Shown here: positions 52,701 to 63,764 of the stretch, piece by piece
How positions within the stretch are numbered: the stretch's first letter is position 1
Layout of the letters: the number at the start of each line of letters is the position of its first letter
Assembly: GCA_024734555.1 (NCBI GenBank)
Contig: JANPWX010000109.1
Location: 298,484 to 362,483 of the forward strand
DNA length: 64,000 bases
Source: Trochalopteron elliotii
Taxonomy: Eukaryota; Chordata; Aves; Passeriformes; Leiothrichidae
Direction of reading: 5' to 3'
Notes under the pieces: model-generated
What the model saw: only the letters and a program-made list of their open reading frames with translations
Told to the model about the DNA's origin: nothing
Databases searched by the model: none
Position numbers and translations under genes: made by a program

Positions 52701-54085
52701 AGGTGGCACTTATCTGCCCAGAGGCAAAGATGGGCATCCCACGCTAGTCCCTCTGTCCCAGGAGGAGCTGCCATGGTGCCCATGCTCACTGGAAGACCAT
52801 GGTGCAGTTCTGCCAGTCGAAGGGGAAGTAGGTGACGTGGATGACACAGACGCTGCGGTAGATGGCAGGGGGCAGCCAGTAGATGCTGCCATCAGGGGAC
52901 ACCAGCACATTGGTGTAGAGCGTGATTTCGAATGTTCCGTCAATGCTGGGGGGAAAAGGATGGGCTCAGCCCTAAACTATCCCCAGGGGACAGCTGCCAA
53001 CTTTATGTGGGGATGTGTCCCCATTGTCCTGTCACCTACTTGTTCTCCAGGACGATGTCTGGCAGCCAGACCATGGTAGAGGGCACCCGCAGCAGCTGGA
53101 TGTCATCATATTTCTCAGGGTCCCAGCTCAGTCGATAATCAGTCCATTGCTGGGAGAAGGAGAGGTAAGGAGGGGTCATGGAGCCCCCCAGGATGAAGGA
53201 GACTGTGAGCTGCTGTGCTGTGCTGCCCACAAAATGGGCTCATTTGGGGGTGCCCACAAAAGAGGGTGCAGGTTACGGTGCCAGCCCCTCATGGGTTGCC
53301 ACCCTCATATGCAAACATAGCTGGCTGTGATCCTGCCTAGAGGGGTGGGGTCTCACCATCTCGATCCAGACGTTGGTGGTGAGGGTCTCCTCCCGTTCGT
53401 TCTGGCAGGGAAGGAAGGAGGGGGATAGCTTTTGTGCCCCGCCTTCTGCCCCACGTGTGGGGGCAAATTCTGTCCCACTGTGGGTACCTGGGGGGGTCTC
53501 TCACCAGGGAGATGAGGTTGGTGAGGGTGAGCTTGAGGGAGACATCGATGATCTCATCCCCCCGGGCCGGGCGCAGTTGTTGATTGTAGTTGGACATGAG
53601 GTCCTGGAGCAGCTTCTCCTCCTGGTTCCTGCAGCCCACACCTGAGAGGGCACACGCCATGGGGACACGCCGGGAGGAAGGCAGCGGGGTCACTGATGCC
53701 CCCTAGACCTTATAGGTTGCGGGGGGAGGCACAGGGGTGTGTGCATGGGAAATGGATGCCCAGGCGTGTGTTCCGGAGGGTGTGCGCGCTCTGCTCCACG
53801 ATCCTGACAGTCCCGTCAGTGCCCCGTGTGCAAGCAGGGCTGTGTGTGTCCCCCCCACGCCCTCACCCAGCTCACCCGGGGCCCTCCCCAGGGCAGGACA
53901 CGGAGGCAGTGGCTGCCAGCCCAGGGACAGCCCGGTGGGGCGGTGCCTGGTGCGATACTCCCAGGGGTGACAACCCCCCAAGTGCAAAGGTAGGGGGTAG
54001 TCAGGTGCCGTCCAGGCCTCTCCCTGGACGGGCAGATCTTACCTGCCAGGGTGCAGAGGACGAGGAGGAGGCCGTGGCCACGCAT
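49708..54085 (-). CDS. CHRNG: Nicotinic acetylcholine receptor gamma subunit, muscle embryonic type
   Basis: A subunit of the embryonic muscle pentamer (alpha2-beta-gamma-delta), a ligand-gated cation channel of the plasma membrane. Twelve exons (minus, 5' to 3'): 54085-54043, 53641-53505, 53401-53357, 53149-53040, 52945-52790, 52544-52447, 51675-51472, 51183-51069, 50822-50708, 50394-50190, 50087-49954 and 49875-49708. Phase closes to 509 residues. A signal peptide (about 1-17) is followed by the [10 protein letters not shown] start of the extracellular domain. The complementary-face Trp in QWTDYRL, the Cys-loop Cys145-Cys159 and the N-glycosylation sequon N158-C-T are present. M1 spans about 238-260 and M2 about 270-290 ([17 protein letters not shown]); M3 and M4 follow. 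The cytoplasmic loop has a RRRSSL motif typical of PKA sites. Vicinal cysteines of alpha chains are absent, as expected. Introns are mostly 80-400 bases. It lies about 1 kb downstream of CHRND on the same strand. Confidence 0.97.
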
Positions 54086-54167
54086 GGCGGTACCGTGGGG
54101 CGCAGGGGCTGGAGCTCCGCTCTGCCGGCTCCGCCGACGTGTTCTGGGCTTGGCTCCCGCTGGGACA

Positions 54168-54196
54168 GGACAGCTGTCCCCTGCCACCGTCAGCTG
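54168..54196 (-). promoter_or_regulatory. CHRNG: Paired CAGCTG E-boxes upstream of CHRNG
   Basis: CAGCTG occurs at 54171-54176 and 54191-54196, 86 to 111 bases upstream of the CHRNG start codon. The sites are 20 bp apart, about two helical turns. The first is embedded in a perfect 12-bp palindrome, GGACAGCTGTCC. Paired E-boxes bound by MyoD-family factors drive muscle expression of receptor subunit genes, so a myogenic promoter role is likely. No TATA box is obvious. Confidence 0.65.
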
Positions 54197-54411
54197 TTCC
54201 CAACAGCCACGGGGGCCCGGGAGGGACGCGTGACCACCCACTTCCCCCGCTGGTGGGGCGATGCCAGTTTGTTGGGAAGCTCCTCTGGCATTTTGTGCCA
54301 GAGAGGTTGGAACTGGGGCAAGGGGCAAAATGAGCTCTGTGCCTTGGATTCCCTGTGTCTCACATAAAAGGATGCATCTCCTTGCAGGTTATGGGAAAGA
54401 GGTTGCCCCCC

Positions 54412-54475
54412 TGGGAGGGGGGGAGTCATGGGAGTCATGCCCCCCCCACTCTCCCTCCCCCCCCCACCCGCCAGG
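54412..54475. repeat. G-run/C-run inverted tract upstream of CHRNG
   Basis: A G-rich run (54412-54423) is followed by a duplicated GGGAGTCAT word and then by long C runs (to about 54475). The two halves are roughly complementary. The tract could fold as a hairpin, a triplex or a G-quadruplex. Such runs are also prone to sequencing and assembly error. Confidence 0.7.
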
Positions 54476-55089
54476 GGTTCAAATCCGTCCAGCCCCTGTG
54501 CAGGAGGGTCACAGGGAGGAGGGGATGGGGGTGTGGAGGTGTGATGAGATTCCTGGCTCAGTGGAGAGGATGTGACAGCTGTCCTGGGCCACTGCCGATG
54601 GGGGGACGTCAACTATGTCCCCTGAAACCAGAGCCCTGGCATTCCACTGCTGAGCTGGGGAAGGAGACACCTCTCCAGGCCCCCAGCCTTGCACTGTGGG
54701 GTGGGGTGTGCTGGGGGGACGCTTTGGGTCCGGCTGAGGGATCATGGGGGCAGGGGGGAAAATGTGGGCACTAATAACATCTCTGCCAACCACAGTGGGT
54801 CTGCAGGGGATGGTGCCATGCTGGGTGGGCCATCTCCTTCCCCAACCCATCCTGCCCCAAGTGCCCAGCTCACAGGGGTAGAGGGCCGGTACCACCACAA
54901 TCCCACTGACAATCACCCCTTCCAGCCACAGCTGGGGTCCACCACACTCAGGACATCCAACAACACCCATTCCCTGGGTGGGCATCACCCTCCCCAGCAC
55001 ACACACAGTGTTCAGGTTGGACATCATGCCCAGTGGAGCACACTGAGGTCAGCCACCAGTTCAGTGCCCCATGGCAAGAAGTACCCAGC

Positions 55090-55095
55090 TTTATT
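55090..55095 (-). terminator. CHRND: Polyadenylation signal of CHRND
   Basis: TTTATT on plus is AATAAA on minus, about 56 bases after the CHRND stop codon. CHRND therefore ends about 1 kb before the CHRNG start codon. Confidence 0.75.
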
Positions 55096-55150
55096 TTCCC
55101 AAACCAAGACCGGTGGGGGAGAGACTGGCACATGGGATCCCCACACCCCC

Positions 55151-58100
55151 CTAGATGAAGCGCTTGTTCTCCTCCCGGTAGTCATAGGGATCTCCAGCAA
55201 AGGGCAGTGGTGGTGGGTGGTTGTAGATGCCCATGAGGAAGATCCAGAGGGTGCCCACCACCAGCGTGGGGGTGATGAGGAAGAAGCACAGGCGGTCCAG
55301 GGTCCGGGCCACACGGTTCCAATTGTCGATTTCCTGTGGAGAGAGCCAGGAGCCAGGCAGTGTGGGGGCACAGCGGGCACAGGGAGCCTCCCCTGCCCTC
55401 CCAGTGCCCACGGCCCCACCTCATTGTAGCTGTTTTCATCCCTCATGTGCTTGACAATGTAATTGGCATTGTCAATGATGGGTTTGATGTGCTCGTAGGG
55501 CTGCTCCTCGCCTGAGTCCATGCCCAGTGGCGCCAAACCTGGGGATGAGAGGGGGCGGTGAGATGGGCTCCCAAGGGCTGCCAGCCCTGGAGACCCCAGC
55601 CCGGCCACCCTTCCCCCTGCCCCACGCAGAGGCTGTGGCTCACGGGCAGGGGTGACTCGGCTGGTCAGCCCGTGCCGCTCCGACTGCTTCTCGAACATGA
55701 GCTCGCTGCGGGACTTGACGCTGAAATATTCCTCCGCCTTGGCGATGTATCCGGCCGAGCTGCAGCGCCGGATGCAGGGGGCGCCCGCCGGGCTCTCGGA
55801 CGGCTGTGTCATGCCCAGCAGCCGGGGCAGGCTCTCCAGGAAGACCTGGGACACAAGAGGGAGTGTCATGTCCCTCGCCCACCTCCCCAGTGTGTTGCTA
55901 CCTTGTCCTCACTTTCTGCCCTCAAACTCCATCTGGCACAGATGCAATGCCAGGGCTGTGCTGTTCCATGTCCTCTGTGGGGTACAGTATGACCCTTGTA
56001 CCCACCAGTGCACCCACCCCAGCCCACACCCCGCTCACCTCTCTGACCCAGTCAGACATGATGTGGGTGCTGGGGGTGCGGAAGTGGAAGTTGAGGACCA
56101 CGACGGAGATAATCACCACGGCTGTCACCAGAAGCATGATAAAAAGCAGATACCTGGTAGGGAGCATGGTCTTGGAGCATTGCTGCAGGGACTGGGCACA
56201 GGCAGAGCTGCCCTCTAGCACCAAGGGACTCAACAATGTCCCCACTGCACTCAGAGGTGCCCAGGACTCACTTGCCGATGAGGGGGATGGCGTGGGAAGT
56301 GGCAGGCAGGCGCTGGGAGATCAGCAGGAGGAAGACAGACTGGGCCAGGAGCACTGAGATTACCAGCGTCATCTTCTCACCACCTGGAGAACAGGTGAGC
56401 TCAGGGCAAACCTTGCCCAGGTACCTCTAGCAGGGTCCCCAATGCCAGGGTTGCCCTTTCAGTGTCCCGTGGTACAGTGCCCTATATAGGGGTGTTTGTT
56501 ATGGGAGTACCCTGGGGTCCTGCCCAAGTGCACCTCTGCCAGGATGCCTGGCTGGGGTGATAGTGTTCTTCATGGGGATATTCCAGTTCCAGGATGTCCT
56601 CATGCTGGGCATTGGGGTGTTGGTGTGCCCCAGGACCTGATGCAGGTGTGGGACACGGAGGTGCCCCATGGAAGTGACTCCCATTACTGGCACACATGCC
56701 ACAGAGCTCACTCACTGTCAGCGGGCAGGTAGAAGACGAGGATGACCATGAAGGCGATGAGGATGCAGGGTATGACAATGTTGATGACGTAGAAGAGCGG
56801 CTTGCGCTTGATGATGAGGTAGAAGGTGATGTCCTGGTGCTCACTGGTGTCCGGGGGAAGGTCAGGGTAGATGTTCTTGCGGGCTGGGCGGTGGATAATT
56901 TCCCATTCCCCATTCTCTGCCAGGGCACAGGGGACAGCATACAGCATGGGGGACACCTGCTACGACCATCCTCACCAGGTCCACCAGCACCAGTGTCCCC
57001 TGCCAGGGTGTGGATAGTATTTCAAGGTGGAGTGAGTGCCAGGATGCCAAAGCCCCAGGTAGTGAAATTTCTCCATGGCAGTGTGTCCCAGCTCCAGAGT
57101 GCCCCCCACCCTCCAGGCCTCCCTTTACAGGATGTCCCACTGCCACAGGACATGGCGGAGAGCACCAGCATTACCTGTGAAGCCTTCGGGGTCAATGATG
57201 ATCCATTCCACTGGGTAGGACTTCTCCGTGTCTGGGTCAGTGTCCGTCTTCAAGTGCATGTTGATCTCCAGGGCACTGTATGCCAGTGACCTGGACCATA
57301 GCCAGGGGGACAGACAGTGAGGGGCTGCTGGATACCCACCACCCAACCCACCCTGACCTCCAGCATGATGGACTTAGGCCACCAAGTCCACCTACAGACC
57401 CCCACCTTGCTGCACCTCAACAGCAAGGGGAGGTGCTGGCAGGAGCAGGCACCCAGGCATGACATGGCCACCCTGCTGCCCTGACCCAGCCACCCAGCAC
57501 CTGAATCTGAGGGAGCAGTTCTGCCAGTCGAAGGGGAAAAAGTCAACGTTGATGAGGCAGGTGGTGCGGAAGATGGCAGGTGGCAGCCAGTAGACATAGC
57601 CCGTGTCATAGATGAGGACATTGCAGTAGTAGGCAACCTCAAAGAGCCCATCATTGCTGTGCCAGGAGGGAGACAAGGTTATGACATGGCTGGGAATGGG
57701 GTAAGGGGAGTCCTGGACATGCACTGGGAACAGTTCAGAAGGATTGGGAGGGGAAGCTAAGGCACAGCTCACTTATTCTCCAGGACTATCTCTGGCAACC
57801 ACAGCATGTCTGGCGGCAGGCGGAGCACCTCGACGCCCCCAAACTCAGACTTGTTCCACTGCAGGCGGTAATCAGTCCAACCCTGGAGGGGAGGATCCTC
57901 AGGTCACCCCCTCACCATGCTGGGCCACCCCATGGTGGCACAACTGATGCTGTGACACCTGTCCCTACTCACATGCTCGAGCCATACGTTGGTGGTGAGT
58001 GTCTCATCCACCTCTTTCTGCAAACAGCAACATGGGGCAGTGAGAAGCCAGGGTGTCCCCCAGCCCAGGCCCCCCAACCCTCACCAGCCATGGCTGGGAC

Positions 58101-59021
58101 AGCAGCCTCAGGGTTCCCCCCAAGCAACCAGCCCTAGGGGTGGGGCATGGCTGGGGGGCATCCCACAGCAGGCCCTGCCCACTGGAGCTCACCAGTGAGA
58201 TGAGGTTGGAGAGAGTGAGGGCCAGGTAGACATCCACAACCTCATCAGTGGAGACCACAGGGCGCAGCTCTTTGTCATAGCCCTTCTCCTCAAACAGGTG
58301 GTGGATAAGCCGCTCCTCGTGGTTCACGCAGAGCCCACCTGGGGGTGTGGGGTCAGGCAAACCAGGGGGCTCAGGGGTTACTGGGCCCAGTGCCACCCGC
58401 TAGGGATGCTCAGCAAGGGCAGGGTGGTATAAGAATAGAGGGGAGAGAAACAGGCCAGGACACTGCATGTCTGTGCTGCACAGAACAGATATGAACATGC
58501 AGGAATGACAGACACATGGAGGGGGGCACATGGTCACACATTCACGAGACAAGGATGTGGGCACAGACACAGAGGGACACACAGATACAAACCCAGCACA
58601 GAGACCGACACAGACATGAGGTGTTTGGATACAAATATGGTAGAACTGTGCACATAGGTGGCTGTACACACAGAACACACATGGACACATGGACCCAGTG
58701 TGTGCAGGGACACATGGTCATAGATTTGGCACAGACAGACACTTACAGGGACACATGGATACAATGACACTGTGCGCTGACAGCACATAGCCCAGGCAGG
58801 AACATGGCCCTGGGTGAAGCACAGAGAAGCACAAAGAACATGCAGTGAGTGGACTCTGCCAGGTAATACCCAAAATGCAGCCCTGGGGACCCTGGTGCCC
58901 AGTTTGGACCCTGCCACCATCAACCCCATCAACCCCATTGAGGCAGCCCATGACCCAGACCCTGCTCACCCGACAGCATCAGTGCCCCGAGCAGGGCCAG
59001 CTGCTGCAGCAGGTTCCCCAT
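55151..59021 (-). CDS. CHRND: Nicotinic acetylcholine receptor delta subunit, muscle type
   Basis: The delta subunit of both embryonic and adult muscle receptors, forming an agonist site with an alpha subunit. Twelve exons (minus, 5' to 3'): 59021-58970, 58338-58193, 58017-57973, 57882-57773, 57656-57501, 57290-57175, 56916-56716, 56383-56272, 56153-56039, 55845-55644, 55538-55420 and 55333-55151. Phase closes to 518 residues. A hydrophobic signal peptide (about 1-18) precedes [14 protein letters not shown]. The complementary-face Trp in GWTDYRLQW, the Cys-loop Cys150-Cys164 with sequon N163-C-S, and M1 to M4 are all present. M2 begins [18 protein letters not shown]. The loop has an RRCSSAGY motif. 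Exon boundaries and phases match CHRNG one for one, showing descent from a tandem duplication. No break or missing key residue was seen. Confidence 0.97.
58500..58760. repeat. Degenerate GACACA-rich repeat in CHRND intron 1
   Basis: About 260 bases are dominated by irregular GACACA, ACATGG and CACAGA words, like a decayed minisatellite. It lies in the only sizeable intron of CHRND, about 200 to 460 bases from the exon 1 donor. No function is evident. Confidence 0.6.
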
Positions 59022-59126
59022 GCGGTGCCCGTGGTGCCCTCACGCCGTGCCAGGCCCTGGCTCTTCCCTGCCTGGCCTGGCTGAGCGGATGTCCGGCTGC
59101 CGGACGGAGTGGGAGATGGATGGTGC

Positions 59127-59227
59127 CAGGTGCTGAGGGGGAAGGGTGCCAGCACCAGAGAGCTGCTCCAACTCCTCTCTTCCGGCAGCCCCACGTGCAG
59201 GGAAGGGAAGATGGGCAGGCACAGCTG
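59127..59227 (-). promoter_or_regulatory. CHRND: CHRND promoter with E-boxes and an N-box
   Basis: Within about 210 bases upstream of the start codon lie E-boxes CAGGTG (59127-59132), CACGTG (59192-59197) and CAGCTG (59222-59227). TTCCGG at 59180-59185, read on the gene strand, is CCGGAA, the core of the N-box. In mouse Chrnd and Chrne this ETS/GABP site directs synaptic transcription. The arrangement fits myogenic plus synapse-restricted control. Spacing to the transcription start is unknown. Confidence 0.55.
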
Positions 59228-59758
59228 CTCTTGCCGGCCCCATGGGTGTCAGCCCATCACCCTGAGCCTGGGCACTCCAGCACAGGAACTGCTGGGCATG
59301 GGGAGCTGCCATCCCTTCCCTGCTGCTCAGCAGTCCCAGTGATGCTGCTCAGAGAGGCAGGGTCCCCACAGCAGGATCCCCAGGGTACCCACTGATGCCT
59401 AAGTGCAGGGGTGGCACCCACCACTGACCCTGGGCACACTCAGCCCCTTCCTCGGGAGATTTCGTGTTGGTCCCTGAGGGGCATCACCAGGGTGAGCACC
59501 AACGCTGTGCTGTGGGTGCTGCATGGGCAGGAGGGGTGTCTGACCCCTGGGGAAGGGACTGGGGAGTCTGTGCCAGGGTGGACGCACCAGGAACCAAGGC
59601 TGGAGGCATCACTTCAGAGTAGAGGGGGGATGGGAAGGGGGATGCAATGGGATGTCATAGCTCCCCTGGAAAGTGCTTCCACTGTCACCCACTTTGCCAG
59701 CACTGTGTGGCATGGCACTCACTTCACATTTGCCAGCTACTGGAAAATAGAACCCTTC

Positions 59759-59764
59759 TTTATT
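59759..59764 (-). terminator. PRSS56: Polyadenylation signal of PRSS56
   Basis: TTTATT on plus is AATAAA on minus, about 310 bases after the PRSS56 stop codon. It places the transcript end about 0.7 kb upstream of the CHRND start codon. A second candidate, AATAAA on plus near 59785, is on the wrong strand. Confidence 0.6.
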
Positions 59765-60075
59765 GAAAAATAAACCTTCTCTGTACAAATAAATAACAGC
59801 TCAGGTGCCTCTGGGGAAGATGGGGTGAGAGTGAGCTTGCCAAGGTGGGGGTCCCAGGGGAGAGGAGGACTGTGATTCCTGGCTGAGGTGCTTCAGGTAC
59901 CCACCAGGGCCCCATCGCCCTGGGGAAGGAAGTGCTGGTGGGAAGAGAGATGGGTACAATTGGGGACAAATAGGTGGAAGAGCCTGAGACAGGGAGTGGA
60001 ATATGTTTGAAGGACAAAAGAGACACCAGCCCCAATGCCCCCTCCCCATGCTGGCACACTGCCCCAGGGGCACCA

Positions 60076-63000
60076 TTAGGTTTTCAGCACTTCGAGTGCC
60101 AGAGCGACGAGGCCAGGCATGCTGCGGGCCAGTGAGTCACTCTCCAGCCCCACGAGGCCAGTGAAGGCCGTGGGGCGGCCCCCTACAGTGGCTCGAACCT
60201 GTGCCCGGTACAGTCCCTGGGTGTTTTTGGAGCCCAAGTCCACCAGGATCTGTGGGGAGACAACAGCACCGTGAGTCCCAGGGGAGCCATGGGGAGAGTG
60301 GGACAGTGGGGGGCTGGAGATGGCACTGCTTGGCTGCCAGGGTGAGTGGCTTGGAGTGGCTGGATGGGGCACTCACCTCTTGGAAGGTCATGGCCAGGTC
60401 TGCCTGGGGCACCCGCAGCACCCAGGCGTACAGGTCCCGCACGGCACCCACCCGCACTGCCGACTCGTTGAGGCCTGGGCAGGCTGCAACCCCCAACACG
60501 GGCAGGAGAGACATGGAGGGGACATCAGGGGTTAATCGTGGGGGCACCATGCTGCCGCCCACCACAGGGAGCAGCACCCTTGCTCTGGGGACACCAGGGG
60601 AGCAGGAGTGGGGGGCAATATAGCTAAAGTCTGTCCCACTGAAACGGGACAGCCCTGAGACAGGGGTGTAAAGGTGGGCTTGTCACTGTTCCCATGGTGA
60701 TACCTAGCACCCCACAGGGTCTGTGGGAGCTTACCTCTGCCCAAGCCTGTCTCGTTCTCCTCTTCCTCCTCCACCCTGGGCAGCTCTGTAGGCACCAGTT
60801 CACGTTTCTCCCTCAGTGCAGACCCTGCCACCAAGAGAGGTGTAAAACCCCGGTGGGCACTGCCCAGACACAGAGGTGGCTGGTGGATGGACACCCTGCT
60901 GCCCCATTGTCCCTAGTCTCTCCAGGCTCACGGGGTTCATAGCTTGGCACAGGAGTCCCTGCCAGCTCTCCAGATGCCCGTTGTGGCTCCATGGCTTCCA
61001 GGGTGGTGCCAAGGTGCAACTCTGCCTGCAGCTGTGTGAGGAAGGCTCGTCCCTGTGCCACCATCTCCTCCACCACATCCTCATCCTGATGAAGGGAAGA
61101 GGGGGACAGGATGGGTGATGGGGCTCAGCCATCATGTGGGCTCAGCCACATGCATGGTGGCAGATATGCTGGTGTCAGACAGGGCATTGGTGACATGCAG
61201 CTGCCTTATGGCTTTGTTGGGTCAGATCCTAAGCTGCAGGGTCAGGCCCAAGGCTGGCTCTGCACTGATTGAACTTGGGAGCACTGGTTTCAGCTGGGAG
61301 GGTGAGATGCCCGTTTTGTGGTGGCAAAGTGAGAGATACTACTTCTGTGGCTGCACAGAGGACAATGGACCCAAGGGATGTCAGGAGGGGACACAGGAGA
61401 ACTGAAGGGGTTTGGTCCCTGGTGGCCCAGTCACAAAAGGACAGGGAGTCCCCCAGCCTGTCCCTCCCCACATACCTGCAGGAAGAGCTGTGTCTCCCCG
61501 GGGAGCTGCTCCCTGTCCTGTGTTGTCACCAGGTGGCTGCCCTCTGCCATGGTCCTCAGAGCCTCCACCCAGTCCTGCAACTGGGGTCCCACTACCCCAA
61601 AAAGCTCTGCAAAAGCTCCCCACCTGGAAGCACAATGGGGCAAGCTCAGACTGGGTGGGCAGTGCCACCCTCTGCACCCCACCTGGCCACCCTGGATGGG
61701 TGCCCTGGTTGCACCAGGAACAGGATCCCAATGCTTCACGCTGTCCCCAAAATGGCATTTCAGTGCCCACCAGTATCTCAACCATCTCCCCAACTTCTTT
61801 AGCCCCTCATCCTGTGGCCCACCATGCCTCACCTCCTGGGCGGTCTCTGGGGTCCCACTGCTGCGGGGCTGGATTGGCCCCCTGCCATAGCCAGGCCTGC
61901 AGGGACAGAACAAGGGATAGAGGAGCCCTATTGGAAGCCAGGGCAGGGTGCTGGTGCTCCAACCACCAGCATAGGGGAGACTGAGGGGACCCCAAATGGG
62001 CATGGGGTGGTCCAGCCTGGGAGAGTACCTGGGGCATCCCTGCGGACACGGGGAGGGAAGAAGTGCCCATAGATCTTGCCCAGGAGCTGGGGCAGAGTGC
62101 GGGTGAGGAAGGAGAAATCAAACTGGTTTCGGATGAAGTCCCCAGCCCGGCGCAGGAGATCCACCAAGGTCTGAGCATAGGAGTGAAGCTCTGTGGGCAC
62201 AGAGGAAGAGACGTGGCCTGGGCCCCATGCCAGAAATGGGGTCCCTCCCTACACCCTAGCCCTGGTATGACCCCCAGCTCACCACATCGTCTCGTCCTGG
62301 CGTGGCAGGTCTCCTCGGCCAGGCGGACACAGGCGGCCCGGCCCTGAGGTGCCCGACAGGACCCGGCGTAGAAGGCACAGAGACGGGCGCGCTCCGGGGA
62401 CTGCTGCTCAGGGGGCAGCTGCGCCAGGGCCAGCAGGTCGAAGCAGCTCGGTTCTCGGCTGCCAGGGGCAGCTGTGAGGGAACCGGCGCTGCCATGAGTG
62501 CTGAAAACCCCCTGGGCACCTCTGCGACCCGGCGGTGCAGCCAGTAGCACTCACAGTCCATCTGGAGATTCAGCCAGTCCGTGAAGGCAGTGACACGTGT
62601 GTAGACTCCTGGTTTGCCCCGCTCACCGCAGCCATCACCCCACGAGGTGATACCGTAGAGGACAAAGTGGTGCGAAGTGGGGTCCTCGCATGCCAGAGGG
62701 CCTCCTGAGTCGCCCTGCAGGGGAAATGCCTGTGCATTGGGCTGGGACCTCAGCCATACTGATGGGCTGTGGTACGTGCCCAGCACTGTGTGAGGGATTT
62801 TTGAATTGGGGTGCTGACAGTCCCTCAGGCATGGTGTTACCTGGCAGGAGTCGATGCCTCCAGACAAATACCCAGCACAGAACATGGCACTGGTGAGAAG
62901 GTCCTTGCCCAGCGCACCCCGGCACGTCTCTTGGCTGAGCAGGGGCACCTGCGCCTCCATCACCACGTCAGCTGCCGGTCCCTCTGCCGGGCAAGGCACC

Positions 63001-63764
63001 CGTTACAGGGTCCCCTGTGGCGGACATCTCTCTCTCTTTCACACCCCCTGCCCTGCCTCGGCGCGCTGGGGCTGAGCATCAGAGAGGGCACACAGGGGAA
63101 CACCCCACGGTGTCTCTTACCTTCGTAGAGGGAGCCCCAGCCCGCGATGTAACAGGGGGTGCCGGGGCTGGGCTCCGCGGGGCCGCTGGGAAGGCACACG
63201 GGGCTGACGGTGGGTGATGGGGACAGGGGCACCGCCAGCTCCAGCAGCGCCAGGTCCCCGTGAAACGTCTTAGGGTTAAACTGGAAGGAGATGTGGGGAT
63301 GTCAGTGAGGGCCCCTGGGGCATGCACAGGGAAGTGGGGGTCGTGCCCACCTTCACCGACCTTAGGGTGAGGCAGGATGCGCCGGACGGGCACTGCCCGC
63401 TTGCCCGCTCCCGGCTTGCCCAGCTCGTAGTCGCCCACCACCACTGTCCACGCCAGCTCGTTCCGGTTCCTGGCGGGGTGGGGGACAGTAACAGCCAGTT
63501 ACAGGGGTGATGGTACTTCCCCGTGCCCGCCTCTGCAGGGACATCACCCCCACAGTGCCGTGCCCCCACCGTACCCGCCAAAGCAGTGTGCCGCCGTGAG
63601 GACCCAGGAGCGCCCCACCAGGACCCCTCCGCACATCAGCTCCCCGTGCAGCCGCACCGACACCAGCCAGGGCCAGGCGCCCCGCGGGGCCACGCTGCCG
63701 CCCATGATCCGTCCTCGGGGGACTGTGGCGTTGGCCTGCGGGACCCTGCGGCGCCCACAGCTCC
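60076..63764 (-). CDS. PRSS56: Serine protease 56, 5' end outside window
   Basis: A secreted trypsin-like protease; in mammals it is linked to eye growth. Visible exons (minus, 5' to 3'): 63764-63575, 63469-63361, 63280-63121, 62983-62841, 62714-62555, 62471-62283, 62190-62029, 61896-61833, 61623-61476, 61085-60932, 60824-60735, 60483-60377 and 60249-60076. These give about 616 codons in unbroken phase. The first visible exon has a light-chain Cys, an NAT sequon and an activation site GR/IMGG. The triad is visible: His in LTAAHC, Asp in GDLALLEL, and Ser in GDSGGPL. The residue six before the active Ser is Asp, predicting cleavage after Arg or Lys. After the protease domain come a Cys-rich segment, a helical segment, a Glu-rich stretch and the conserved C-terminal region ending in VLKT. 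The first visible exon begins in phase 1, so an upstream exon with the signal peptide is missing and the record is partial. Confidence 0.93.

Noticed and set aside
53696..54367. 223-codon plus-strand frame antisense to CHRNG exon 1 and its promoter
   Set aside because: GC-rich antisense shadow of the CHRNG 5' region, with Pro/Arg-rich composition and no domain.
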